Below, piece by piece: positions 6,626-16,322 of a stretch of 64,000 bases of DNA. How positions within the stretch are numbered: position 1 is the stretch's first letter; the number at the start of each line of letters is the position of its first letter. The position numbers were made by a program, and so were the translations under genes. Source of the stretch: Bacteroidota bacterium (GTDB taxonomy: Bacteria > Bacteroidota > Bacteroidia > Bacteroidales > VadinHA17). The DNA is taken from assembly GCA_029552825.1 (NCBI GenBank), contig JAKPDL010000060.1, forward strand, positions 1 to 64,000, in the 5' to 3' direction. The notes beneath the pieces are model-generated. The model was not told the origin of the DNA. It worked only from the letters and a program-made list of their open reading frames with translations, and ran no database searches.

Positions 6626-9154
6626 ATGTCTCAAAAAGAAGCAAAAGCACGGATAAAAATAAACAAACTCCTAGAAGAAGCAGGATGGCGATTCTTTGAC
6701 GATGAAAATGGAAAGGCAAATATTCTCCTTGAGAATAACGTTAAAATCACAAGAGAAAAATTAGATGAGTTAGGTGAGGACTTTGAAAAAACAGGAAACG
6801 GATTTATTGATTTTCTGCTGCTCGATGAACGGGGTTTCCCTTTCATCGTTTTAGAGGCAAAGGCAGAGGACAAAAACCCACTGTTTGGCAAAGAACAAGC
6901 CCGCCGTTATGCTCTGTCACAAAACTGCCGCTTTATAATTCTTTCCAATGGAAATATCCATTACTTCTGGGACCTTGAAAGAGGCAATCCTCACATCATC
7001 AGCCGTTTCCCTTCGCCTGAAACAGTTAAAGGCTATGCTGATTTCAAACCCGATAAAAACAGACTGGTCGCTGAAACCGTAGAAGATGACTATATTGTTC
7101 TGACTCAAAAACCAGATTATAAAACAGATCCTTCATATATCAACGCAGAAAGCCGGAAGAGCTATATCGAAATCAACAAACTACGATTTTTACGAAAATA
7201 TCAACTCAATGCTGTCAGGGCAATTCAAAAAGCTGTAGAACAAGGGAAAGACCGTTTTCTGTTTGAAATGGCTACAGGTACAGGAAAAACTCTTGTATCA
7301 GCCGCAGTTATAAAACTATTTTTGAGAACCGGCAATGCCCGGCGTGTTTTGTTCCTGGTTGACCGTCTCGAGCTTGAAGACCAGGCTTATAAAGCTTTCG
7401 TATCATATCTGAAAAATGACTACCAGACTGTTATCTATAAAGAAAACAGGGATGACTGGAGGAAAGCAGATATTGTAGTTTCAACAGTTCAAACCTTTTT
7501 ATCAAAGAACCGATATAAAAGGCTTTTTTCACCCGATGATTTCGACCTTGTTATTTCCGATGAAGCTCATCGCAGTATCGGAGGTAATAGCAGAGCGGTT
7601 TTTGAATACTTTATAGGTTATAAATTGGGTTTGACTGCCACACCCAAAGACTACCTGAAACATATCGACATGGCACAGCTTGGCGAAAATGATCCGCGAC
7701 AGCTGGAACGCCGTTTATTACTCGACACATACAAAACTTTTGGGTGTGAAAACGGGGAACCTACTTTCCGCTACTCTCTTGTTGAGGGTGTAAAAGATGG
7801 TTTCCTTGTTAATCCGGTTGTTGTTGATGCAAGAACGGAAATAACCACACAACTGCTTTCTGACGAGGGTTATGCAGTAATAACGCAAAACGAAGAAGGA
7901 GAAGAAGCAGAAGAAATATTTGTCCATAAGGATTTTGAAAAAAAGTTTTTTTCCGAAAACACAAACAGAGCATTTTGCAAAGCCTTTCTGGAAAATGCTT
8001 ACCGCGATCCAGTAAGCGGAGAGATTGGAAAAACAATTGTCTATTGTGTTTCGCAAAACCATGCCGCAAAAATTACACAGATTCTCAATGAAATGGCACA
8101 CCAGATGTTCCCCGGGAAATATCAGTCCGATTTTGCTATTCAGGTAACTTCTGTAATTCCCGACTCTCAGCAGTTTGCTATCAATTTTACAAACAACCGC
8201 CTTTCAGGCACGGGAAATTTTAATTCGTCTTACAGAACAAGCAAAACACGTGTTTGTGTTACTGTAGGTATGATGACAACAGGCTATGATTGCCCTGATA
8301 TTTTGAACCTCTGCCTTATGAGACCAATATTTTCCCCAACTGATTTTATTCAGATTAAAGGACGGGGAACAAGAAAATATAACTTTTCAATTGATATAAT
8401 TGACCCGCAACTGAAAGCTCAAATAGGAGATAAGCAAAAAGAAAATTATAAGATGTTCGATTTCTTCGCAAACTGTGAATACTTTGAAGAGAAATTTAAT
8501 TACGATGAAGTGCTTAAACTTCCCAGACCCGGTCCGGGAGAACCTGCCATATCAGAGGTCTGGGAGCCATCGGGCATTGATGAGTATGTAAGCACACGAG
8601 CGGACCAGATAACACATTTGCAGCATACCATTGTTGGTCCCGACGGCATGAAAATTGACAGAATGTATTTTGAGAAATTTGAAAAAACAATTATCCAGCA
8701 CCCGGTTATTAAGGAACAGGCTGAAGCCGGCAAGTGGGATGAACTGATGGATTATCTGGAAAAGCATATACTTGACAAACCTGAAGAATATTTTACCCTT
8801 GAAAAACTCCGTGCTTCCATTCAAATCGACCGCCGTATTACCATGCGGGAAATTATAGAAAAGATTTTCGGCATGATCCCCTATTTCAAAACAAGGGATG
8901 AACTTCTGGATGAAGAGTTTGACAGGTTCGACAGCAGATATTTGCCAAAAGAAGAGTATTTTACTTATGCAAAAACTGTTTTTAAGGCATATATCCTCGA
9001 CGCCGACTTCAGAGCTATTATTGATAACAAAAATTTTGCACTCTTAAATGTTTCTCCCTACGGCGAGGCATATAAAAAGTTACCTTACGACCTGCGAAAA
9101 GCAATCCCGGAATATATTAAGGATTTTGTACCACTAAATAAGTTTGTTGCATAA
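6626..9154 (+). CDS. hsdR: Type I restriction enzyme R subunit (translocase/endonuclease)
   Basis: An 842-residue HsdR of the EcoEI-like size class. The N-terminal nuclease domain shows GFIDFLLLDERGFP then FIVLEAKAEDKN (Asp about 62, Glu-Ala-Lys about 76-78), the PD-(D/E)XK site. Superfamily 2 helicase motifs follow: ATGTGKTLVSA near 216, VISDEAHRSIGG near 311, LGLTATP, and the C-lobe VGMMTTGYDCPDILNL and IQIKGRGTRK. The last ~220 residues match the EcoEI R C-terminal region. I chose ATG 6626; a TTG two codons upstream is possible. It needs the M/S partner encoded at 10358-12898 for ATP-driven translocation and cutting of unmodified DNA. Confidence 0.92.
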   Translation: MSQKEAKARIKINKLLEEAGWRFFDDENGKANILLENNVKITREKLDELGEDFEKTGNGFIDFLLLDERGFPFIVLEAKAEDKNPLFGKEQARRYALSQNCRFIILSNGNIHYFWDLERGNPHIISRFPSPETVKGYADFKPDKNRLVAETVEDDYIVLTQKPDYKTDPSYINAESRKSYIEINKLRFLRKYQLNAVRAIQKAVEQGKDRFLFEMATGTGKTLVSAAVIKLFLRTGNARRVLFLVDRLELEDQAYKAFVSYLKNDYQTVIYKENRDDWRKADIVVSTVQTFLSKNRYKRLFSPDDFDLVISDEAHRSIGGNSRAVFEYFIGYKLGLTATPKDYLKHIDMAQLGENDPRQLERRLLLDTYKTFGCENGEPTFRYSLVEGVKDGFLVNPVVVDARTEITTQLLSDEGYAVITQNEEGEEAEEIFVHKDFEKKFFSENTNRAFCKAFLENAYRDPVSGEIGKTIVYCVSQNHAAKITQILNEMAHQMFPGKYQSDFAIQVTSVIPDSQQFAINFTNNRLSGTGNFNSSYRTSKTRVCVTVGMMTTGYDCPDILNLCLMRPIFSPTDFIQIKGRGTRKYNFSIDIIDPQLKAQIGDKQKENYKMFDFFANCEYFEEKFNYDEVLKLPRPGPGEPAISEVWEPSGIDEYVSTRADQITHLQHTIVGPDGMKIDRMYFEKFEKTIIQHPVIKEQAEAGKWDELMDYLEKHILDKPEEYFTLEKLRASIQIDRRITMREIIEKIFGMIPYFKTRDELLDEEFDRFDSRYLPKEEYFTYAKTVFKAYILDADFRAIIDNKNFALLNVSPYGEAYKKLPYDLRKAIPEYIKDFVPLNKFVA

Positions 9155-9167
9155 ATGTGAGCCTGTT

Positions 9168-10271
9168 ATGAACGCTTATTCATTGTCACCAATTCCACCT
9201 CACCGTGATGTGGAAACCAAGCCAATACTTAAACAGCTTGCTTTAGCTCATCGCCACCTTGCAGAATTAAAAGGAACCGCTAAAACTATCCCTAATGAAG
9301 TTATTTTGATAAATACTTTGCCACTTCTTGAAGCAAAGGATAGCTCTGCAATTGAAAACATTATCACTACTCACGACGAAATTTATAAAGAAGACCTTTT
9401 TGAAAATTTTATATCTAACCCAAATGTAAAAGAAGTACATAAATATGCCAAGGCAGTACAGGTAGGTTTTAAATCCCTGCAACAAAACGAATTAATTACC
9501 AATAAAATAATTTTATCTCTTCAGGAAATTATCGTTGAAAATAATGCAGGTTTACGAAAGTTGCCCGGAACGGAGCTTAAAAATCTCGCGACAGGTGAAA
9601 CTGTTTACATCCCCCCACAGGATTATAACACCATTGTAAGCCTTATGCAAAATCTTGAAGAATATATTAATGACGATTCTTTGCACCCTGTTGACCCATT
9701 AATTAAAATGGCAATTATTCATTATCAGTTCGAATCAATTCATCCATTTTACGATGGAAACGGACGAACAGGTAGGATACTTAATATCCTCTACTTAGTC
9801 CAAAAAGGTTTGCTTGATTTACCCATACTTTATTTAAGCAGCTATATTATCAAAACTAAAATAGATTACTATCGTTTACTTCAGGAGGTCAGGGACAAAG
9901 AAAATTGGGAAGACTGGATTTTGTATATGCTCAAAGGAGTAGAGATTACATCAAAAGGTACAATCTATCTTGTCAAAGAAATATCAAGACTTATGATGGA
10001 ATATAAACATAAGATAAGAACACAATATAAATTTTATTCACAGGACTTAATCAATAACCTTTTTAAACATCCATATACTAAGATTGAGTATTTGCAGAAA
10101 GATTTGAATATTCACCGTCATACTGCTGCCAGTTATCTCGAAGAGCTTGTTAAAGGCGGGTTGCTAAGAAAAGAAAAAGTAGGACGAAACAATTATTTCA
10201 TTAACGAACCTTTGTTTTTATTATTCAAAAACTTTGACTTAAGTGCAGAAATTTCATCATACCCCGTTTAA
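9168..10271 (+). CDS. Fic family protein AMP-transferase with winged-helix C-terminus, inside the type I RM locus
   Basis: A 367-residue protein from ATG 9168, 13 bases after the hsdR stop; a TTG upstream would overlap hsdR. The active-site loop HPFYDGNGRTGR starts near residue 192, complete with catalytic His and the phosphate-binding GNGRTGR. An N-terminal SSAIEN near residue 60 fits the (S/T)xxxE(G/N) inhibitory motif, so this would be a self-inhibited class II Fic enzyme that transfers AMP to a protein Ser/Thr/Tyr. The C-terminus (YLQKDLNIHRHTAASYLEEL) is a winged helix typical of this subgroup and could bind DNA. Fic genes between type I RM subunits are a known association; target unknown. 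Confidence 0.88.
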   Translation: MNAYSLSPIPPHRDVETKPILKQLALAHRHLAELKGTAKTIPNEVILINTLPLLEAKDSSAIENIITTHDEIYKEDLFENFISNPNVKEVHKYAKAVQVGFKSLQQNELITNKIILSLQEIIVENNAGLRKLPGTELKNLATGETVYIPPQDYNTIVSLMQNLEEYINDDSLHPVDPLIKMAIIHYQFESIHPFYDGNGRTGRILNILYLVQKGLLDLPILYLSSYIIKTKIDYYRLLQEVRDKENWEDWILYMLKGVEITSKGTIYLVKEISRLMMEYKHKIRTQYKFYSQDLINNLFKHPYTKIEYLQKDLNIHRHTAASYLEELVKGGLLRKEKVGRNNYFINEPLFLLFKNFDLSAEISSYPV

Positions 10272-10343
10272 TATGTCGAAAAAATTAAATATTTTCGACA
10301 TATTATAATAAATATGGTGAAAAAATTAAATATTTTCAATATT
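10272..10343. promoter_or_regulatory. Two operator-like 31-bp repeats before the hsdM/hsdS gene
   Basis: Copy 1 (10272-10302) is an inverted repeat: TATGTCGAAAA and TTTTCGACATA flank a 9-bp AT centre. Copy 2 (10313-10343) matches it at 26 of 31 positions, with the 19-bp core GAAAAAATTAAATATTTTC identical. The two start 41 bp apart, close to four helical turns, so dimers on both would face the same side. This fills almost the whole 86-bp gap between fic and the M/S gene. It suggests a repressor site for methylase or Fic expression; the Fic winged helix is one candidate binder. Confidence 0.6.
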
Positions 10344-10357
10344 CAGAAAATAAAACC

Positions 10358-12898
10358 ATGCTTGACAACGAAACCAAACGACGAATTGATACCGCCCGCG
10401 ATATTCTTGTAGGTAAAATACCCGACCCAAAAAGTCAGGTAGAGCAGATTACCATTGCTCTTGTGTATAAGTTCATGGACGATATGGATAAGGAAGCCGT
10501 TGAACTAGGCGGCAACCCCCTCTTTTTTACCGGAGATTACGAGCGTTACGGCTGGAGCAAGATATTTGATCCTCGCATCGGTGGATACGAAATGCTCAAT
10601 CTGTACGCCGAAGCCATTACCCGCATGAGCCAGAATCCCAATCTTCCTGAACTCTTTCGTAATATTTTCAAAAACGCCTACCTTCCTTACCGCGACCCCG
10701 AAACGCTCAAGCTGTTTTTAAAGACCATCAACGAATTTACCTACGACCACTCCGAGCGACTGGGTGATGCCTTTGAGTATCTGCTATCGGTTATGAGTAG
10801 CCAGGGCGATGCCGGGCAATTCCGCACTCCGCGCCATATTATCGATTTTATGGTGGAAATAGTGAGTCCGCAGAAACACGAAACCATCCTTGACCCTGCC
10901 TGTGGAACTGCTGGATTCTTGATTTCTGCATACAAACATATTTTAAGAGAAAACACCTCACCTAAATATCGCAATCAGAACGGTACCAATAGAGGCGACT
11001 TACTAAATTCTGAAGAACGTAAAAAACTACTCACCAATTTCAAAGGTTACGATATATCGCCCGATATGGTGCGGCTTTCGCTGGTGAATATGTATCTGCA
11101 TGGCTTTGTTCAGCCGCAGATAATGGAATACGATACCCTGACCAGTGAAGAACGCTGGAATGAATACGCTGATGTGATACTTGCCAATCCGCCTTTTATG
11201 ACACCGAAAGGCGGCATCAAACCTCATAAACGCTTTAGTGTACAGAGCAACCGAAGCGAAGTACTTTTTGTTGATTATATTGCCGAGCACCTTACCCCTG
11301 CTGGCAGGGCTGCGGTGATTGTACCCGAAGGCATTATCTTCCAGAGTGCAAATGCGTATAAGCAACTGCGTAAAATGCTGGTCGAAAACCATCTTTATGC
11401 GGTAGTATCGCTTCCTGCAGGTGTGTTTAATCCCTATTCCGGGGTGAAGACCTCTATACTGCTTATGGACAGGCAACTTGCAAAGAAGACCGATTCTATT
11501 CTATTTGTAAAGATCGAAAACGACGGCTTTGATCTTGGTGCCCAGCGCCGACCAATAGACAAAAACGACCTGCCCGATGCGTTGAATGTTATTAAGGATT
11601 ATATTACTGCTGTCAGAAATAATACACCGGAATTATTTATTGCAGAAGAAAAGCCCTGTAATGCTTTGCTGGTAAAAAAAGAAAAGCTGGCAGAAAATGG
11701 GGAATACAACCTGACCGGGGATAGATACAGAATTGTAGAAAAACGAAAACACCAGAAATGGCCGATGGTGAGGTTGATGAAAGTATGTGAGATTGAAAGT
11801 GGTTCTCGCCAAAAAGGAGGTGCGGTAAGTGAAGGTGTCTATAGTATTGGCGGTGAACAGATAGCAGAAGATAGTTCAATCCGTTTTGATAAAATGAAAT
11901 ATATCACCAGAGAACATTTCTCAGAAATGAGACGAGGAATTCTCAGAGAGAACGATGTATTAATGGTAAAAGATGGTGCAACCACTGGAAAAATTGGATT
12001 TTGGAAATATTCCTACGAAGCGGCAGTAAATGAGCATGTTTATATTTTTCGTGCTAATGAATATATCGAAAGTTATTTTCTTTTTAGAATATTACAGTCG
12101 GAAAAGTTTCAAGATTTATTGAAACCGTATAAAAAAGGAATAATCGGTGGTGTGAGTTTGGAGATTCAAAATATCCAAATCCCCCTTCCGCCGCTTGAGG
12201 TCCAGCGCGAGATTGTTGCCGAGATAGAGGGTTACCAGAAGCTGATTGACGGCTGCCGTCAGGTGGTCGATTCGTGGAAACCGCAGATTGATATTGACCC
12301 CAAATGGCCAATGGTGAAGTTGGGGGAGGTGTGTGAATTGATAAGGGGAATTACTTTTAGTAAAAAAGATCAAGTAGAAATAGAGAATGATAACACCGTA
12401 AGAATAGCAACAACAAAAGCTGCACAAGAGAATGGAATTGTTGAAAAAGATTTGTATTATGTAAACAAGAAACTTGTTACAGATGAAGAAAAATTACTTA
12501 GAGATAAAGATATTTTGATATCTACAGCAAATAGTTTGAACTTATTAGGTCGTACTACTTTTGTAAGAAATATAAATTATAAATGCTCATTCGGTGCTTT
12601 TATGACTTTAATTAGAATTACTAATGATAAAGTTTTACCGGAATACATATATTATCAATTAAACAGTTCTAAATCAAAAGAATATTTTTTAAAAGTTGCA
12701 AATACAACAACAAATATTTCTAATTTATCTCATACTGACTTAAAAAACCTCCAAATCCCCCTCCCGCCGCTTGAAGTCCAGCAAAAAATTGTTGCCAAAA
12801 TCGAAGCCGAACGCAAGGTGATAGATGGCTGCAGGGAGCTTATCAAAGTTTACGAGGAGAAAATTAAGCAGGTGATTGATAAGGTGTGGGGTGAGTGA
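10358..12898 (+). CDS. Fused type I methyltransferase and specificity subunit (HsdM-HsdS)
   Basis: An 846-residue fusion. Residues 1-460 are HsdM: an N-terminal helical domain, QFRTPRHIIDFMVEIV, motif I DPACGTAGFL near 178 (S-adenosylmethionine binding) and motif IV ILANPPFM near 274 (N6-adenine methylation). From about 466 it continues into HsdS with two target-recognition domains, each opening with KWPMVxLxxVCE and each closing with IPLPPLEVQ plus a coiled-coil spacer. The enzyme should methylate a bipartite site and guide HsdR. Family members usually encode M and S separately. The second recognition domain (about 12350-12745) is clearly more AT-rich than its flanks, as expected from domain exchange. 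Confidence 0.9.
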   Translation: MLDNETKRRIDTARDILVGKIPDPKSQVEQITIALVYKFMDDMDKEAVELGGNPLFFTGDYERYGWSKIFDPRIGGYEMLNLYAEAITRMSQNPNLPELFRNIFKNAYLPYRDPETLKLFLKTINEFTYDHSERLGDAFEYLLSVMSSQGDAGQFRTPRHIIDFMVEIVSPQKHETILDPACGTAGFLISAYKHILRENTSPKYRNQNGTNRGDLLNSEERKKLLTNFKGYDISPDMVRLSLVNMYLHGFVQPQIMEYDTLTSEERWNEYADVILANPPFMTPKGGIKPHKRFSVQSNRSEVLFVDYIAEHLTPAGRAAVIVPEGIIFQSANAYKQLRKMLVENHLYAVVSLPAGVFNPYSGVKTSILLMDRQLAKKTDSILFVKIENDGFDLGAQRRPIDKNDLPDALNVIKDYITAVRNNTPELFIAEEKPCNALLVKKEKLAENGEYNLTGDRYRIVEKRKHQKWPMVRLMKVCEIESGSRQKGGAVSEGVYSIGGEQIAEDSSIRFDKMKYITREHFSEMRRGILRENDVLMVKDGATTGKIGFWKYSYEAAVNEHVYIFRANEYIESYFLFRILQSEKFQDLLKPYKKGIIGGVSLEIQNIQIPLPPLEVQREIVAEIEGYQKLIDGCRQVVDSWKPQIDIDPKWPMVKLGEVCELIRGITFSKKDQVEIENDNTVRIATTKAAQENGIVEKDLYYVNKKLVTDEEKLLRDKDILISTANSLNLLGRTTFVRNINYKCSFGAFMTLIRITNDKVLPEYIYYQLNSSKSKEYFLKVANTTTNISNLSHTDLKNLQIPLPPLEVQQKIVAKIEAERKVIDGCRELIKVYEEKIKQVIDKVWGE
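11756..12322. repeat. Direct repeat at the start of each target-recognition domain
   Basis: AAATGGCCGATGGTGAGGTT at 11756-11775 recurs with a few changes as AAATGGCCAATGGTGAAGTT at 12302-12321. It encodes KWPMV(R/K)L at the start of both HsdS recognition domains. It is part of the duplicated architecture of the gene and provides homology for swapping a domain. Confidence 0.75.
12175..12796. repeat. 46-bp direct repeat after each target-recognition domain
   Basis: The segment at 12175-12220 (encoding QIPLPPLEVQREIVA) is repeated at 12751-12796 (QIPLPPLEVQQKIVA) with only a few base changes. These are the conserved regions bounding the two HsdS recognition domains and are natural crossover points. 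Confidence 0.8.
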
Positions 12899-13094
12899 TC
12901 TGGGAACTGTCTTTCTTTGAATGATATAACTACTGAATGTCGGAATCCCGGCCTGCCGGGGCGATGATTGCGATAACGAAGCGTATCGGGTAAAAACGAA
13001 TTAGATAGATCTCTCTTCCAGGATATTAAAAATTCTTTATTCCATACTCGAATCAATTAAAATAGTTTAACTTTATGTTTTAAAATCAGATAGT

Positions 13095-14030
13095 ATGAAA
13101 ACAAAACTGTTTCTGTTATCACTGGCGGCAATGCTTGTTTTAGGTACTTCCGCCGAGGGCCAGATAGGAAGGGCACTGAAAGAAAAAGCCTCACAGGCTA
13201 TAGGAAATATCGGCAAAAAAGCTGCCGGCAAGGCTGAAAGAGAAGCCGACTCGCTTGCACAGCAGAAAGCCGAAGAGCAAATAGACCGCCAGGCCGAAGC
13301 CGCCGTAGAAAAAAGAGAACAGAAAGGCATAAATCTTGGCGGCATATGGGGAGGTAAAGTAACTCTTAAGTACGAAAACGAATATTCGTTCAGAAACTAT
13401 ATGTATATGCAGTCGGAGATATACAGCGATAAAGACATCATAAAAGTGGACTATTACATCTATTACAACAATGATAACCTGAACGGATGCGTTGAGACAA
13501 GCACCTACGTTGACACTCAGGACAATTCAACTCCGATGAAAACCTCCATCGTATACGATGCTGCCAACAAATGCATGCTTATGCTCACCGACATGGGCAC
13601 CACGAAAATCGGAATGATAAGCGAAGTACCCGATGAGGATAAACCCGGAGCCGGCCAGGAGGCAACATCAAAGCCCACCATAACCAAAACCGGAAATACC
13701 CGCACCATTGCAGGATACAAATGTGATGAATATATATACAGAGAACCTGATGAGAAGGGCTACGGAAAGTTATGGGTGACACGCGATTTCAAAATGAACA
13801 CCAACCAGAAAGCAATGAGCAAATCGGGTCTGCCGGCTTACTACAGCGAACTGCCCGAAGGCGGTGTGGTGCTGGCAATGGAAGCTTACGACGAGAACAA
13901 CAAAATGACAATGAAATCGGAAACAAAAGAGATAAAGAAAAATATTTCATATGCCGTTAATGTGAGCGGCTATCCTCTGCGGCAGATAAATATCAACCAG
14001 ATGGAGAGCCAGCAGCCAGGTAAAAAATAG
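13095..14030 (+). CDS. Secreted DUF4412-domain protein
   Basis: A 311-residue exported protein. Residues 1-23 are a signal peptide (KTKLFLLSLAAMLVLGTSAEG). Residues about 25-75 form an Ala/Lys/Glu-rich helical stretch with heptad-like spacing. The rest matches the DUF4412 pattern: tyrosine-rich strands, SIVYDAANKCMLMLTDMGTTK, and TIAGYKCDEYIYREP then LWVTRDFKMN. The domain is common in Bacteroidota and its function is unknown. The gene runs convergently with uvrD; only 9 bases separate the stop codons. Confidence 0.7.
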   Translation: MKTKLFLLSLAAMLVLGTSAEGQIGRALKEKASQAIGNIGKKAAGKAEREADSLAQQKAEEQIDRQAEAAVEKREQKGINLGGIWGGKVTLKYENEYSFRNYMYMQSEIYSDKDIIKVDYYIYYNNDNLNGCVETSTYVDTQDNSTPMKTSIVYDAANKCMLMLTDMGTTKIGMISEVPDEDKPGAGQEATSKPTITKTGNTRTIAGYKCDEYIYREPDEKGYGKLWVTRDFKMNTNQKAMSKSGLPAYYSELPEGGVVLAMEAYDENNKMTMKSETKEIKKNISYAVNVSGYPLRQININQMESQQPGKK

Positions 14031-14039
14031 ATATAACGG

Positions 14040-16322
14040 CTATAATTTCTTCAGTCGGGCAAACCTGAGCAGCAGCTTCTTGCGCCCGCTCTCCTCAAAC
14101 TCCACAACAGCTGTCGTGTTTGGCGGTTCCCCGTCTATCTCCACTATTGTACCCGTGCCGAAACGCTCATGAGACACCACGTCACCTTCCCTGAGCGTGG
14201 AGTTCATTGCGGAATAGGTTTCATTATTATGCTCGCTCCTGTTTTCAGTAACTTTCAGCAGCTTCTTTTCTTTTGGCTTAACGGAATACTCAGGTTCCTC
14301 TTCGTCGAAACGGTAGCTACGGGGTTTTTCCTGTCTGTTGTTGAACCTCGAGGCAAGTTGCGGAAACTCAATATACGAAGGGTCTATCTCCTTCAGAAAC
14401 CTGCTAGGCCTGCTGAATTCAAGATTCCCATACCTGTACCGGTTGAGTGCATAGGTAAGAGTCGCCATCTTCTTTGCCCTGGTAACAGCAACATAAAACA
14501 ACCGCCTCTCCTCCTCAAGCTCTTTTGGATTATCAAGTGACATTGGCGAGGGGAAAATGGATTCCTCCATACCGGTTACGTAAACATGGTCGAACTCGAG
14601 ACCCTTAGCCGAATGCATGGTCATAAGGGTAACCTTGTCACCACCCTTGCGGTCTTCAGTATCCTGGTCGGTGAGCAGAGCAACATTCTGCAGATATGCC
14701 CCGAGTGAGGCGGGCTCGCCATTGGTCTTTGCCGACTCGGTAAACTCCTTTATGGCATTCATCAACTCCTCGAAATTCTCAAGACGGCTCACCTCCTCGG
14801 GCGTCTGACCCTCCTGCAGCTCTTTCATCATCCCCGAAGCTGAAGCAATCTCACGCGCAGCCTGATATGCATCCATATCCTGTGTGGTGGCTGCAAAACC
14901 TGCTATCATCTCCCGGTAAGCAGTGAGCTTTTTACGTGTCGACTCATTGAAGTATGCACTGAAATCATCTATTCTGCAAAGTATGCTCCATGATGAATCC
15001 CCGTACATCGATGCAATATCAGTTACCTTTTTTACCGTTGTGTCGCCTATCCCGCGCTTCGGGTAATTAATCGTCCGTTTGAATGCTTCCTCATCTTCGG
15101 GGTTGATAACCATCCTGAAATAGGCAAGAATGTCCTTTATCTCCTTCCTCTCGTAAAACGATAAGCCACCGTAAATGCGATAAGGAATATTCTTCTTCCG
15201 GAGTGTCTCTTCAAATATTCTCGACTGGGCATTTGTACGGTATAATATCGCAAAATCATTCCATCGGAGCTGATAGGTATATTTTCTGTCGAAAATATCG
15301 GAAGCGACCATAAATCCTTCTTCCGTGTCGGTCATTGCCTGAAGAATCCTTATTTTTTCTCCGGGTTCGTTCTTTGAAAATACTTTTTTATGTATCTGTT
15401 CAGTGTTATTGGCGATAATTGTATTTGCAGCATTGACAATGGTTTGTGTGGAACGGTAGTTCTGCTCCAGTTTGAAAACCTTTGCTTCAGGGTAGTCGTT
15501 CCGGAACTCTAGAATGTTTTCTATGCGAGCACCTCTGAACGAATAAATGCTCTGCGCATCATCACCCACCACACAGATGTTTTTATGCCTCTCGGACAGT
15601 TTTTTGACAATAAGATATTGTGCATAGTTGGTGTCCTGATACTCATCAACAAGTATATAATCGAACTTTTTCCGGTACTTCTCGAGCAACTCGGGGAAAT
15701 CCCTGAAAAGTATGTTTGTGTTGAGCAGCAGATCGTCGAAATCCATAGCATTGGCTTTGAAGCATCGGGCAGAATAGGTCTTGTAGATTTCTGCCAGAAG
15801 GGGCATCCTTACGGCTCTGTCGTACGATGTAAGCTCCGGACTGGCAGCATACATTGCCGCAGTGATAAGATTATTCTTTGCTGCGGATATCCTTGCGGCA
15901 ATAACTCCGGGCTTGTAAACATCATCACCAAGGTTCATCTCCTTTATGATGCTACGTATCAGACTCTTGCTGTCGGTGGCATCGTATATGGTATATGATG
16001 GTTTATATCCGAGTTTTTCGGCTTCGTTGCGCAGTATACGGGCAAATATCGAATGAAAAGTGCCCATCCAGAGGTGCCTGGTTATCTCTTCGCCAACAAT
16101 CCCTGCAATCCGGTTTTTCATTTCTCCGGCAGCCTTGTTCGTAAAGGTGAGGGCAAGAATACGGTGCGCCTTAACCCCCCTGCTCAGAAGGTAGGCAATC
16201 CGGTATGTCAGTACCCTGGTTTTACCGGCACCGGCACCCGCAATTACAAGTGCAGGTCCTTCAGTGTTTATAACAGCCTCACGCTGAGCCTCGTTCAATT
16301 CATCAAGAAAATCTTTTACCAT
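14040..16322 (-). CDS. pcrA: UvrD/PcrA-type superfamily 1 DNA helicase
   Basis: A 760-residue 3'-5' helicase for nucleotide-excision and mismatch repair and fork clearance. All SF1A motifs are present in order: LNEAQREAV (Q motif), AGAGAGKTRVLTYRIAYLL (Walker A), ILVDEYQDTNYAQ (Walker B), VGDDAQSIYSFRGA, LEQNYRSTQTI, GLEFDHVYVTGMEESIFP, and EERRLFYVAVTRAKK. The final 55 residues (REGDVVSHERFGTGTIVEI) form the Tudor-like domain that in PcrA contacts RNA polymerase. Length is normal. ATG start at 16322; the divergent neighbour at 16592 leaves 269 bases for promoters. UvrD and PcrA cannot be told apart by eye. Confidence 0.93.
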   Translation of the reverse strand: MVKDFLDELNEAQREAVINTEGPALVIAGAGAGKTRVLTYRIAYLLSRGVKAHRILALTFTNKAAGEMKNRIAGIVGEEITRHLWMGTFHSIFARILRNEAEKLGYKPSYTIYDATDSKSLIRSIIKEMNLGDDVYKPGVIAARISAAKNNLITAAMYAASPELTSYDRAVRMPLLAEIYKTYSARCFKANAMDFDDLLLNTNILFRDFPELLEKYRKKFDYILVDEYQDTNYAQYLIVKKLSERHKNICVVGDDAQSIYSFRGARIENILEFRNDYPEAKVFKLEQNYRSTQTIVNAANTIIANNTEQIHKKVFSKNEPGEKIRILQAMTDTEEGFMVASDIFDRKYTYQLRWNDFAILYRTNAQSRIFEETLRKKNIPYRIYGGLSFYERKEIKDILAYFRMVINPEDEEAFKRTINYPKRGIGDTTVKKVTDIASMYGDSSWSILCRIDDFSAYFNESTRKKLTAYREMIAGFAATTQDMDAYQAAREIASASGMMKELQEGQTPEEVSRLENFEELMNAIKEFTESAKTNGEPASLGAYLQNVALLTDQDTEDRKGGDKVTLMTMHSAKGLEFDHVYVTGMEESIFPSPMSLDNPKELEEERRLFYVAVTRAKKMATLTYALNRYRYGNLEFSRPSRFLKEIDPSYIEFPQLASRFNNRQEKPRSYRFDEEEPEYSVKPKEKKLLKVTENRSEHNNETYSAMNSTLREGDVVSHERFGTGTIVEIDGEPPNTTAVVEFEESGRKKLLLRFARLKKL

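Noticed and set aside
7718-8101. Minus-strand ORFs inside hsdR and other housekeeping genes
   Set aside because: They are antisense shadows of well-supported genes with no domain similarity.
12940-12965. Terminator after the M/S gene
   Set aside because: CCCGGCCTGCCGGGG can form a short stem, but no T-run follows and it sits in a patch that looks like repeat debris.
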